Origin: Papilionanthe hookeriana x Papilionanthe teres
Taxonomy: Eukaryota > Streptophyta > Magnoliopsida > Asparagales > Orchidaceae
NCBI GenBank assembly: GCA_022702705.1
Contig: CM040425.1
Location: forward strand, 3,906,001 to 3,970,000
Reading direction: 5' to 3'
Length of the DNA: 64,000 nucleotides
Shown here: piece after piece, positions 23,396 to 35,400 of the stretch
Layout: the number at the start of each line of letters is the position of its first letter
Position numbering within the stretch: the first letter of the stretch is position 1
The notes under the pieces: generated by a model
The model's database searches: none
What the model saw: only the letters and a program-made list of their open reading frames with translations
Told to the model about the DNA's origin: nothing
Made by a program: the position numbers and the translations under genes

Positions 23396-24290
23396 TCCTT
23401 TCAAGGGAAGTTAGCGTATCTTCAACGCTTTATTTCTAATTTATCAGGTTGGTGTCAGCCCTTCTCGGCATTGGTTAAAAAGGACGCCGAATTCGTTTGG
23501 GAAGAAAAATGCCAGCGGGCCTTCGAGGACATTAAACAGTATTTAATGACACCTCCTGTCTTAGCAGCCCCAGTCTCGGGTTGATGGTTGATACTTTATA
23601 CCGCAGCTTTAGACGACTCCCTCAGAGCCCTGCTATGTCAGGTCAATGATGCGGGCAAAGAAAATGCTCTCTACTACTTAAGTCGTCGTCTAATTCTGAC
23701 GAAAGTAAAGTATCCCCCGGTTGAGATGCATTGTTTAGCCCTGATCTTCGCCGCTCAAAAGCTCAAGCATTATATGCTTACTCATAAGGTCAACCTTATC
23801 TCGAAGTTTAACCCATTGCAATATTTGATGACCCGTCCGACACTTTCCGACAGACTCGCTAAGTGGTCAATGATACTATTGCAATTCGATATAACATTAG
23901 TTCCTCTTCGTGCCGTAAAGGTACAAGTCCTAATAGACTTCCTCGCAGCACACCATTTACCTGCAGAATCGCCTCTCAATGACAACTTGCCTGACGAGCA
24001 GATAATGAACTTAGAAGACCCTAACAATCAACATTGGGAACTGTACTTCGACGAAGCATCATCAGCACAGAGAGACAAAGAATTCCAAACGATAGTGCCC
24101 AGCAAAGCAGGAATCAGACTGATATTTATAACACCGAAGTGGGGGATGTTAACATACTCCTACCATTTGACAGAGCCATGTACAAATAATGAAGCAGAAT
24201 GACTAGAGTTAGCCATTCAAATGGGGATAACCGACATTAACATCTACGGTGATTCGCAGTTGATCATACAACAGGTCGCCGGATAGTACA
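23396..24290 (+). pseudogene. Tat-3 dual RNase H (canonical plus second RNase H)
   Basis: The first RNase H/connection region runs from FQGKLAYLQRFISNLSGW through LYTAALDDSLRALL, YYLSRRL and YPPVEMHCLALIFA to KWSMILLQFDI. A second RNase H begins near 24040 with WELYFDEASS and continues to TNNEAE and IYGDSQLIIQQVAG. Two RNase H domains in tandem are a hallmark of the plant Tat lineage. Stops occur near 23581 (TGA), 24201 (TGA inside the second domain, after NNEAE) and 24285 (TAG). Confidence 0.9.
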
Positions 24291-25817
24291 GAATTTGAAA
24301 CCAAGACTTGAGCAGTACTTCCAGTATGCAATGAATTTGTTGAAGCAGATTCCAAATGTAACAATATACAAGGTTCTCAAAAGGGAAAACGCTCTTGTAG
24401 ACGTGCTAGCCTGCCTTGCACAAGAATTTGCCTGCTTACGGGAAGAGTCAGTTGAAATGTCAGTTCAAGGGCGACAGGTCCTATCACAGCTCGACATGGA
24501 TGTAATGCACAAATCAGAAAAAGAAGAAGAAATAGTTGCAGCAGTAACAGGAACTACAGAAGACTGGCGGCAGCCGTTAATGGAATACCTACAAACAGGA
24601 AACCTACCGGACGATAAGCCATTAAGCCATCATATCAATAAAAGAACTCTGTCTTACACATTAATAAATAATACCTTATACAAAAGGTCTTTCGATCAGA
24701 TGTGGCTAAGGTTCTTGAGTGGGTCCGAAGCTCGTGAAATTGTTAAAGAGGTGCACTCAGGACTTTGTGGTGCTCATCAGTCGGGTCCAAAAATGAAGAT
24801 GAAAATTAAAAGACGACGGTACTACTGGCCCTCAATGATGACCGACTGCATGAAGACTGCCAACAGTTGTCACCAGTGCCAATTTCATGGAGTAGTTCTA
24901 CATCAACCTCCAAATGTGCTACATCCGACAATCGCGTCGTGGTCGTTTGATTGTTGGGGCAAAGACATTGTGCGTCTGATAGAACCACCTTCCTCAAGAG
25001 TACATCGCTTTATTCTTGCAGCTACAGATTACATTTCTAAGTGGCCAGAAGCAATACCGCTCAGAGAAGTGAAGGCACATCACGAGCTGCAGTTCTTCAG
25101 AAATCAGGTCGTCTACCGTTTCGGGGTACCGCGTAGAATTATCTCAGATAATGGGTCAACGTTCAGAAGCACGAAGATCAACAGTTTTGTTAGAAGACAT
25201 GGGATAGATTGGCACTGATCAACGATCTACTACCCAAGATCAAACGGCTTGGCCGAGTCATTTAATAAAATTTTCGTCTAAATCTTAAAGAAAAATTTGG
25301 ACGACAACAAAAGAATTGGCACGAGAAGTTATTAGAAGCCTTATGAGCGTACAGAACGACTTTCAGAACTCCTACTCAGTCTACGCCTTACGCTCTAGTG
25401 TACGGGTCTGAGGCCATCTTGCCCTTGGAGGTTCAGCTTCCGTCTCTCAGAATTGCAGTCGTGAATAAGATTACTACAAAAGAGAACGCCAGACTACGTC
25501 TATAAGAATTAGAAAGCTTGGAAGGAAAACTACTTTCAGCGCAGTAGAATCTGGAACTGTATCAAGCCAGGATGATCCAGGCCCACGATAAACTTTTCCG
25601 CCTGAGAACATTTAAAGTCGATAAATTGGTTCTAGTTCTCAAGAGACCTATTCTTGCACACCAAAAAATAGGAGGTAAGATTGAACTAGCTTGGGAGGGG
25701 TCGTTCGTGGTCGAGACAGTCTACTCAGGAGGTTCCTACCAGCTTGTGAATTGCCGTGGAGAACGATCTATGATTCCAATCAATGGACGATACTTAAAGA
25801 AGTATTACGCAACCTGA
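24291..25817 (+). pseudogene. Tat-3 integrase (broken)
   Basis: The longest open part (about 24295-25218) runs from LEQYFQYAMNLLKQIPN through a linker to the zinc-binding motif (VHSGLCGAHQSG, then SCHQCQFHG) and the core. Core Asp residues are in WGKDIV (near 24960) and DNGSTF (near 25148). The Glu is in LAESFNK (near 25253), after TGA at about 25216-25218. The C-terminal region (WEGSFVVETVYSGGSYQL, NGRYLKKYY) is at 25572-25817. Extra breaks include TAA near 25278, frameshifts between 25218 and 25570, and a TAG near 25548 shared with Tat-1. The catalytic residues survive even though the frame does not. Confidence 0.92.
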
Positions 25818-26162
25818 TGTTTCGAAGAATGAACTTTAGAAAAATGAAGTCTCATTCCTAGAAGCACGGGCACAGTAATCACTTATAACTGGGTCTGAAC
25901 CCAAAATTGATAAAAAATGGATAATAAAAAATGATGAACGAAAGAATATGTGCTAATAAAAAAAATATATGTGAAAGAAATCATTTGAATAATAAATTTT
26001 GAACTTTCCTTTCAAATCGAAACTCATTCCTGATTTCCCTCATCTTTTCTCGTTTTATTAAAACTCAAACTAAATAAATAAAATTCTTTCATTTATGAAA
26101 AGTTTTCTTATTGTTCTCGTTCTTGATACAATCCCTGATCCTTTCCTTATTTTCGCAGGGAA
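25818..26162 (+). promoter_or_regulatory. spacer with splice-acceptor-like site before AlkB ORF
   Basis: AT-rich spacer. Pyrimidine-rich sequence with ttattgttctcgttcttg and cctgatcctttccttattt leads to AG at 26157-26158, four bases before ATG. The equivalent text before the Tat-1 ORF (1457-1512) keeps the tract and the AG. No TATA-like box near a plausible start site stands out. Confidence 0.5.
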
Positions 26163-27632
26163 ATGTCGAACGGGCTGTTGATTTTGAACTTCAAGAATGG
26201 CGTGAGTCTAGCACTCGATGAAAAGAAGATGAAGGATGGGGCCGTGATTAAGATCAACTCTTACTTCACACCAACCGGCTTACAGTACGAGGAGGCTGAT
26301 TAAACCCCAATTGACCGGGATGAGTTCTACAGTCAAGCAGTGGTAAAATTGGGTGGCTCGAGTCAGCAGTCTACCGACAGGAAGAGGAAAGTGAACACCG
26401 CTCATGTAATGGGAGCAGACAAAAAAGTCAAGTCCATGGTTACTACAGTAGAGGGTAGGCTTGTCAGCGTCGTACCCACAGAAGTTCAGGGAGTAAGGAG
26501 AGCTGCTCTCACTCCTACACAGCGAAAAACAAGAACCGCCACATTCACAGGATACTGAGCAAGCTAGCGGCGGACCAGCATAAGGAAACAGTCTCTGCCG
26601 TTAGTACCAGTACTTCAAAGAGGCCGGTTCAGCAGGATCCAGAAAAGAAGAAATAAACTCTGACAACAGCAGAGAAAATGAAGGAAATTGCAAAAATATT
26701 AGAAACAAAATCAGTGCCACAACGCAAGCCAGATACACCAGTTCTGAGGAGCGTTGTTGTGAAAGCAACCCCGGAGGATGTCTTGATAGAGACTATCCCC
26801 GAGGAGAGCGTGCTGTGGTTGAGTCATACATCCCAGAATATGTTACCAGACCCCGACAATTTCGGATAATTCCAGAATACAAGCTAGAAAGGTTGCAGAA
26901 AGTTGAGAAGAAGACCTTTGAATATTTCGAAAGAATTCGAGGTGAAAAGGTCAATATCCTGGAGAGCCTTGAGCTACATACGGATGTGTTCTCAGACTAC
27001 GAGCAGCGGTAGATTGTGGACTGCATCTTCGATCTTCAAAAAATGGGCTGAGCTGGTCATTTAAGAGAGAAGACATACTCGAACCCCGAAGATGGATGAA
27101 AGGAAAAGGAAGAGTTACAATCCAGTGCGGGTGTTGTTACAACTTCACCGAGGACAGGAAAGGAAATCTGCTAGGGATACTCTGTCATAGTGAGGTGGAT
27201 CTGATACCGAGAATCATTAAGAGGATGGTGAAGAGGATGGTGACATGGCAGGTATTGCCTACAGATTGCATACCCAACAGCTGCATCATCAACATATACG
27301 AAGAAGGCGACTGCATACCGCCACACATAGATCATCATGATTTCGTCAGACCCTTCTGCACAGTGTCCTTCATCAATCAGTGCAACATCATGTTCGGATC
27401 AGACCTCCGGATAGCAGGCCCCGGAGAATTTCGAGGGCCAGTGGAGATACCTTTACCGGTAGGTTCTGTTCTGGTGTTAAAAGGAAAAAGAGCGGACATA
27501 GCAAAGCACTGCATCCAGAGCTTATCTTTTCAGCAAATCTCCATCACTTTCAGGAGGATGGACGACAGCAAAATGCCTTTCTACTTTCGACCAGATCCAG
27601 AGTTAGATGGCCTTCAGCCCTACGAGCTGTGA
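26163..27632 (+). pseudogene. Tat-3 Gag-N-like / AlkB (ALKBH9/10-like) RNA demethylase ORF; catalytic core open
   Basis: The N-terminal module starts MSNGLLILNFKNG (stop near 26301) and includes a Gln/Arg-rich LTPTQRKTRTAT segment. A linker follows with YIPEYVTRPRQF, FEYFERIRGEKVNILESLEL and HTDVFSDYEQ, crossing single-base frameshifts near 26530, 26813 and 27090. From 27096 to the stop, 178 codons are uninterrupted and return to the frame of the ATG. They show GRVTIQCGCCYN, PNSCIINIYEEGD, PPHIDHHDFVRPFCTVSF (Fe ligands His and Asp), a strand CNIMFG, GPGEF, IPLPVGSVLVL, IAKHC (third Fe ligand) and ISITFRRMD (2OG-binding Arg). This pattern is that of plant ALKBH9/10 proteins, known RNA m6A demethylases. 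No intron interrupts the core, which fits capture from mRNA. Substrate and role in the element are inferred. Confidence 0.93.
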
Positions 27633-28446
27633 GTTACATGAAAAATAGCACACCTCCAATGCACATCCGAACGACATTCCTGCCAAGGATGGCTTGGAAG
27701 GTGATGTTATTGCCCATGTGTCTCACTATTCAGACATGGATTTTGACAGATGCTTTTGGAAGAAACCTGCAAGAATCTTATGCAGTCCGTTTTTGGATTT
27801 ATGTGGATTGTATGAGATGCCTAATTTTCAAGGAAAATATCATCATGTTTTGGATCAAGCTATATGATGAATTTTCAACAAATTAGAATGGAAACAACCA
27901 TGTCATGTTTTGTCTTCACTTCTTTTGTGCAAATTTTACTGGGAATGCCATTAAGTTGAATGAACTTCAAACGAAGAATGATTTGAAAATAAACGAATAA
28001 ATAAGATAAAATTAAAATGAACGAAAACTCTTTTAAAAATCTGAATGTCAGAATGAACTCCAAAATAACATGAAAACACAAAAATAAATTGAATCACTAA
28101 AATAAATGAAACAAATCTAAATCTCAAATTGAATTCTGATCTGAATCCTCTGATTCGAAATCTTTCAATTCTTCTTCAAATTGAAATCTGTTTAAAACTC
28201 TTTTGAAATTAAAATCCTTTCCTCGACTTATCGCTAGGTCAAGTCTTTTCCAGCTTGGTACACTTACCAGCTCTTTTCAATTCTCTTTCTTCTGTGTGTT
28301 AGAGGATCGACTTGTTCTATTGACACAGAGCCACGAATTTTATTCCATTTGGTTCTGATGGCATGAGACTGGGTCCCTCCTCACACAGATCTCCTTTTCG
28401 ATAAACCCTTCGAGCGAGATTTGAAGCTCCTTCATATCCCATTCAA
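27633..28446 (+). other. Tat-3 3' untranslated region, proximal part
   Basis: AT-rich noncoding sequence with short blocks alignable to Tat-1 (gcacacctcca, 'ggcttggaaggtgatgttat', tggaaacaac). No domain is seen in the open stretch overlapping 27380-27886; it is a shadow of the AlkB frame. Confidence 0.6.
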
Positions 28447-29250
28447 ATTTCTGAGGCTGGAGCCTAACTTCCAGTTCTTTTCTTGAGGCTAGAGCCTAAA
28501 TTCTAGTTCTCTTTCGAATTTCTAAGGTTGAAGCTTAACTTACAGTTCTCTTCTTGAGGCTAGAGCCTAAATTCTAGTTCTCTTTCGAATTTCCAAGGCT
28601 GGAGCCTAACTTCCAGCTCTCTTCTTGAGGCTAGAGCCTAAATTCTAGTTCTCTTTCAAATTTCCAAGGCTGGAGCCTAACTTCCAGCTCTCTTCTTGAG
28701 GCTAGAGCCTAAATTCTAGTCCTCTTTCAAATTTTCGAGGCTGGAGCCTAACTTTCGAGGCTGGAGCCTAACTTCCAGTTCTCTTCTTGAGGCTAGAGCC
28801 TAAATTCTAGTTCTCTTTCAAATTTTCGAGGCTGGAGCCTAACTTCCAGCACTCTTCTTGAGGCTAGAGCCTAAAATCTAGTTCTCTTTCAAATTTCCGT
28901 GGCTGGAGCCTAACTTCCAGTTCTCTTCTTGAGGCTAGAGCCTAAATTCTAGTCCTCTTTCAAATTTTTGAGGCTGGAACCTAACTTCCATCTCTCTTCT
29001 TGAGGCTAGAACCTAAATTCTAGCTCTCTTTCAAATTTCTGAGGCTGGAGCCTAACTTCCAGCTCTCTTCTTGAGGCTAGAGGCTAGAATCTTGAGGCTA
29101 GAGACTAAATTCTAGCTCTCTTTTAAAATTCTGAGGCTAGAGCCTAACTTCCAGCTCTCTTCTTGAGGCTAGAGCCTAAATTCTAGTTCTCTTTCAATCT
29201 TTGAGGCTTGAGCCTAAATTCCAGTTCTCTTTGCAATCCCGAAGTTGGAG
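28447..29250 (+). repeat. Tat-3 3'-UTR tandem hairpin array
   Basis: Roughly eleven copies of a ~71-bp dimer. One half carries ctggagcctaacttccag, the other ctagagcctaaattctag. In each half the first and last five or six bases are complementary, and both forms keep pairing although the third base pair differs (G-C against A-T). Decayed units occur near 28525, 28978 and 29205. The loop cctaaa/cctaac matches the loop of the Tat-1 array. A duplicated half unit lies near 28735-28760 and another near 29080-29110. Confidence 0.88.
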
Positions 29251-29617
29251 CCTAGGTTCTAATTCTCATTTCAAATCTTGAATTCTTATGGAATCAATAT
29301 TGAAATCAATCTCCAATCTAATTTAAATCAAAACTCTGAACAAATCAAAATTCAAACTCAAATTTAAAACTCAAAATAAAAAATGAAACGAATCTAAAAT
29401 TCAATCTCTCCAAATCTTGTGATTTGGATTTCACCTCCTTTTCCCCAGCGAGAGTTCTGGAATCTTCAGCCTTGGAGATTTACCTGATACTCCAGTGGAA
29501 ATCTTCTACATATTTTTCTAAGTGTGTCACTTAGACGTCTGTGTTGGTTTTGTTGATCTCTTCGGTCAACGCCAATACGTGCGGTGTGCTTGGTTAGCAC
29601 ACCACACCTATTGGGGG
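29251..29617 (+). other. conserved block before Tat LTR-B with candidate polypurine tract
   Basis: Matches 5200-5396: cccagcgagag, gatttacctgatactcc, the inverted repeat ggtgtgct/agcacacc, and attgggggt at about 29610-29618. The G-run is the best polypurine-tract candidate I see, so LTR-B is drawn from here. The edge is uncertain by several hundred bases. Confidence 0.4.
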
Positions 29618-31601
29618 TTCATTTATTGACCTCATTTTTGGTGAGGTCTTTTTCTTTCCTCTTAGTGCTTAGGATCTAGCCATAAGACTTCTCCTTGACT
29701 ATCCTAGAAGACTAGATATGGAACCCACCATTTGGAAATTCAAACCAAATCTTGACTCTCTTTGGAATCCTACATAGATGGTCATCAACCTCTAAGTCAC
29801 TTGGAAGGTTGGGACCAATGTGTGGGAAGACAAAGATGAATTCCTATAGGATGCTCAAGCCATAGGATAGCCCTGGGTGGCCTGGTCTTAGTGAGGTCTG
29901 GCTGGCACACACTGCACTCCCACACCCATCCTAAACCCTACGCCATCTCTACCTAATCTTGACTCTTGGTTCATTGAGGCACTCATATGGATAAATACAA
30001 ACCCCTAGGTCCTTGTCTAAGAGGGTTAGGAACAATACATATGAGATGTTCAAAATGGACACTTCTTGTTCCATGGCTCACTTTAAGCTTTTTCACCCTC
30101 TCAACCATAATCAAATTTCATTTTTGCCAAAATCCCTGGTTTTGACATTGGGTCCTTAAACTTACCTAAAATTACCTAAATTGCCCCTACAACCACCAAA
30201 CTCTCAAAAAATTTCCCAAAAATTACTCAAAATTCCCAAAAATCCTAAAAATCAGTTTAAAAAAATTCCCACATCTTAAATCCACCAAAATACCCCAATA
30301 CCCTCCAAAGAACCTCCAAATACCCTAAATACCCCTTTTGGCCCAAAATTCCAAAAATTTCAAAAATTCCCAGAAAATTCCAAAAAATCCCAAATATTCT
30401 CAATTTCATTTTGTTCAACTACACCATAAGCCAATTTTGCCAAAATAACCTAATCTTATTAAAATCCCCAATTTGACCCATTTTTAACCCAAATGGACCC
30501 AATGTCAAACCAAATCAACACATTTGACCTTAATTTTGCTCAATTTTAATTCTAACTTCAATTAAACATACTCAAAACCAATATAAACCAAATCCAAGTC
30601 CAAATTGATTCACATTTGAGTTCAACCTCACATGAAATCCAAATCCCCAAATTTGCCTATTTAATCCAAAATCCCCCCAATTAACCTAATGTCAACCTTT
30701 TTCCCCCAAAATTTCAATCCTAAACCTTCCATGGGACTCCCATGAAACCCATAAAACATTTAATTATCCCAATTTGAGCTCAAGCCTAGTCTAAATCCAC
30801 TTGAAATCCAAAATATCCCATTTTAGCCTAAATTGAATTCATGCCCTAAATCTACCAAATTGATTGGCCTAATCCCAAAATTTCCTACCAATTGATGTTG
30901 GGAACTCTTTAATACATCCCCATAAACCATTTGAAACTTTCAATTGGGTCTAAACCTCACTTTAACCCAACTGGACCCAAGTTGACCCAACCCTACCCAA
31001 ATTAACCAAAATCTCAAAATCCACCTAATTGACCTATCAATTGAACTCAAAACCATTTCATGTCTTCATGAAAGTTCTTCATGGCAATCATTTCTACAAT
31101 GTTTCTCAAGACACTTGAACCCAAGTAAAACCCAAACCCAAGTTAGCCTAACCTAAACCCAAATGAGCCGAATTGAACCTATGGCTAACCTAATCAAATT
31201 GAACCAAATGTGGCTAAACCAACCTTTCCACAGCCACCATTTGAACCCTAGGAACCACCCTAGATCCACCTAGCCCAAGCTAAGTGAGCCATGGACCAAG
31301 GGTTCCCCATTTTAGGCACTTTCTTCCCTTAATTGGTTAAGTTTCCTTTTGCCTTACCCCAAATCCCCCCATAACTGATTAATCACCATTAAACCCTGCT
31401 ACCTGACTCACCTGACCGGGGGCCAGCTCCGTTGTCCTTGTCGTCTGGCCTAGTCACCGGAGGGGGTTAAAACCTAGAGCCACCACCTACCTAAGCTCAC
31501 CCAAACTTACCTAATTGGCCACCTCAGCCAAATTAAACCTTGGAGGCTCTCTGCCCTCCACCTAAGCAGAAGAATCCACCCCTTAATTGAACCCAAGCCC
31601 A

Positions 31602-31648
31602 GCTATATGGCCATAGCCATATAAGCACCTCTTCTCAGCCATGAGAAG
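31602..31648 (+). promoter_or_regulatory. LTR-B core promoter: TATA within inverted repeat, plus hairpin
   Basis: The box catataag overlaps the right arm of a tatatggc/gccatata inverted repeat. Eight bases on lies a perfect 7-bp stem, cttctca/tgagaag, with a four-base loop, near the expected RNA start. LTR-C keeps both elements, with one loop change and a longer spacer in the first repeat (57046-57090). Confidence 0.5.
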
Positions 31649-32119
31649 GGTGTTGAAACTTTTCTCATCAAAACCCCTTCCAATTTCTCCCATAGCTCTT
31701 CCCAGCCAAGAGAAGCTCAGCTCCACTGTTCTCCTACCCTGAACCCCACTGGTTGAGCCCAATTTCTTAGTCGAAAATTAGGCCAAAAATAGGACAACTT
31801 CAGAAACTCCACAAAAATCAAATTAACTCTTCCCACACCTTCACCAGAGGTAGAGAAGGAGTTCCCTAGTGAAAGCCCCCTCACCAGGCCAGCCATTTGC
31901 TCTAGAGGTGAAAACACCAAATCGGGTTTCAGCTGTTTCATACCTAGGCATTTCACCAGAGAAAGAGACTCGATCCGTAGCCTCCTGGGACTCTAACCAA
32001 CGTGCCGAGCACCTCTGATCGAAGCTTCACTTCTCAGAGCAAAGGTATTGAACTCTCCTTCTTCCCGAGCTTCCATGGATTCTCCATTTTGGTCTGCTTG
32101 ATTTCAATGCACGTTATCC

Positions 32120-32420
32120 ATATGGATAGACTCCTCTATACTAGACAAGCATGTACGAAGAAACCACACTCAATTTGGTTAATTATTGAGCGAGATATTA
32201 GGGCTAGAAAGTGGACGGTGCTCGGGTTGAGTCAGTTGGGGACGATGACCAACAGCCGTTCGATCACGCGTGTAATGGATGGACGGCTAGGATCGTGCTG
32301 GACGGAGAGATGGAATGGAACTGCGGGCCGCATGGCTGCCGAGTCAGATGGCGACGTCGAATCAACCCCGCTGCATGGAGCTTCGACCCGTCGTATGTTG
32401 AGGTGGCGCCGCGTCGAATA
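32120..32420 (+). promoter_or_regulatory. CpG-rich segment in LTR-B
   Basis: Counterpart of 7980-8265. Many CG sites (gtggacgg, gatcacgcgtg, gcgacgtcg, gcgccgcgtcg) sit in AT-rich surroundings. The two overlapping open frames here lack domains and are a by-product of the GC content. Confidence 0.55.
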
Positions 32421-35400
32421 AGTAGGAAAATAGGGTTATTTTGATTTAATTAAATACCCAGAACTTTAAAAATCCATATCTTTGTGTAGAAAAATCAAAA
32501 ATTTAAAAAAAATACTCTCTTGCTCAGTGAACAGAGGAGAATAATGTGAAAAAAATCAAGTTATTTGGTTGAGTATTTAATTTTTAATGATTTTAATACT
32601 GATCTGAGTATTTTAATTCTCCACTCACACACACAATTTTCCATGGCATGAGACCATAGGGCTTTTGTAGCCTCTGATCTTGGGGACATTCACTAAATTT
32701 TCCAAGGCCAGAGGCTATGTCCATGGCAAGTTATCTATTTTCCAAATTTTTATGCCTGTTTTGGTATTTTAATTCCAGTAATTAGTATATTGTTTGGAAT
32801 GTTCTAGAAAAATTAGGATAGGTTCCATATGACCAGAGGGACTTGTGGAAATTATTTCGTGAATTAAAATATTAAAAATAACCTTAATGGTTCACTTGAC
32901 AACAAATCTACTTTGAATTAATTAGAGCAAATAAAAAATCAAAATAATTTAAAATCAATTCTCCACTGTCCCATAGGATAATAGGAACTCCCATAAAAAG
33001 TTTGAAATTAATTGAAAATGATTTAACCTATTAAATGGATTTTCTAAGTAACATAGCCAAATTTAAACTTAAAAAATTCATAAAACTCAAAATACATTTC
33101 AAAACCTCACCAAATTGATTTTGGGGACTCTCTGATATCAGAGGAGTCTAAGAAAATTAAAATTGGATTTTTCTAAAAAACTTCATTTTTAACCTAACTT
33201 TTAATATTTTATGAATTAAAAAATTATAAAAATCACAAAAATATTAAAATTTATAAAAATGTCATATTTGTTCATAAATATTGGTTCAAGTGATCCTCTG
33301 GTCAATAGGAACCTCCCATAATTTTCCTAAGAACAGCAACTCCCTCTTGATCATGTCATGAAATTTTCATTGAAAATCCCTGTTTTTATTAAAATAATTG
33401 TATAAATTAAATTAAAAGAAGAAAATTCACATTTTCTCCTCTAATGTCTTAATTGACATGTGAGTAAGGTGACATAAAAATTTTAAGTTCATTTGAGCTT
33501 AATTTGATGAGTTATGAGATGAACAAGTTTAAATGGGCATAATGGTAATTAAGGAATTTTAACTTTAATTAAAATTTAAGCTAAACCAAAGGGAAAGGGA
33601 AAATCTTTGATCCTAACTTCATTTTGGATGATTAAAACATAGGGAATCTAAGTGGTAGAAACTCATTAAACCATCTTAAACATTAAAGAAGAAACATTAA
33701 TCAAATCACCTAAAATTTGGAAGATCAATTAAAGCTTGAATGATTGAGATTAAGGGATGTAATACAAGAGAATTCTGATTCTTTAAATTGAACCCCTAAT
33801 CAATAATTTGATCAGACATTATTTAAATATCAATTAATGGAACTCTAAAATGATGATTGAAATTAATATTTTATGAAAATAACAATTTTTTGAAAATCTT
33901 ACGATTAAACTAAAGACATTAAAAGAAATTAATTTAAAATTGTCTAAAACTCAAATTAAAATAAGTTCAAAATATTAAGGCTAAATTGGAGTACTTTAAG
34001 ACATTAAAGCTAATCTGAAGTTATTTGAGACTTTAATTAAAAATAAATTTAAGACATTAAAAAATCAATCTAAAATGTTAAGATCATTTAAAATATCAAA
34101 ACTTAATTGACTTAAACAATTTGAACACTATTTCAAACTTAAAATAATTTAAAATATTTGAAAAAGATTAATCACAACTTTTAAACTAAATCACTTTGAA
34201 CCTTTAATTCCAACTTTAACTAAGAATGGTTAAATTCCTTAATAAACCAATTTGCCCCTAAAGGCTTTCACCTTTATAACTCTTAAATGAAGCATCAAAT
34301 GAAATGTCACTTTACTCATAGGATAATCAAACATCCTAACTCACTGAGCAAGAGTCAAATAAAAACCATAACTTTAAAAGTAACCCGGGTGGCTGATTCA
34401 TCACCACAATGAAACTAACTGAACTTAAAGTAATCCCTAAAATGTTTAAGAAGTTGTTCAGAATTCAGTTCCGAGCACTTCCCTAACAAGATGGGATGTT
34501 TTAAAAGAACGGTGAGACTTTATTGTTCTTTTATGAAGAAAATCATCCTTAACAAAACACAAGAACCTAGACGTCATAGGAGTTGACCAGCAATAAGATT
34601 AAGATTTTGGTAAACAACCAGAACCTTCCCTTAGCTTTACCTAGGTACTTGTTGCAAATATATAAATGTCTTAACATGTGTTTTAAGTGTAGGTGGAAAT
34701 GACAATAGTGCCCACCAAGTATGCATTTAATTTTATTGTAATTTACATTTAGCAATTTATTAAATGTCTTACTTTTGTGTACTTATAAATGCACGAAAAT
34801 GATCGAACCCAGCATGTTTAAACAACTCAAAATTTAATCACCAACAAAAATAAAACTGCAATTATAATTAAAAATAAAACGTCTTGTTGGATGATCGGGA
34901 ATCCCTCGGATGATGCAACCCACGTGTTGCTAATGAGATTTTCCACGGTCTAAATGAGAGTGTGGAACCCATTCAGTTGAGTTTAGCAAATTATTTTGGA
35001 ATAAGTGAATCTGATAAAAATAGTGGTGTCGGGATGACGGAATCGTGGGATCTTAATCGATTATGCTTAATAAATTTTAAGATTTGTTTTAATTAAAATA
35101 CTAAGCCATCTCAATTTTCAACCTCTCTAAACCAAACCACTTCTCTCATCTCCTGATTATCACCTTCTAAAACCAAACCTCTGCAACAATAAGGAGCTTG
35201 GATCACGGTGGGCAGCACGGCCATCTTCATCAGCAAAACTTGTGTCTAATTCAGCAAAACCTTTCTTAGAATTAAATAACTAAGCCATAGGAGTTCAAGG
35301 TAGTTTTCCTAGTGCAACATATATCCTCAACTTTTCGTTAGGTATTTGCATAATCATGTTATGCAAATTAAACCCTAACCGGTCTTAGATCTCTGAGGTT

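Noticed and set aside
27380..27886. 168-codon frame overlapping the AlkB core
   Set aside because: Another frame over the catalytic domain; composition (Arg/Ser/Pro-rich) and lack of motifs mark it as a shadow.
28447..29250. Regular repeats resembling a CRISPR array
   Set aside because: Plant element context, near-identical alternating units with no unique spacers, no cas genes. It is a retrotransposon 3'-UTR array.
32002..32444. Two overlapping open frames of about 80-140 codons in LTR-B
   Set aside because: They fall in the CpG-rich LTR block, have no domain, and the LTR-A and LTR-C counterparts do not keep a matching frame.
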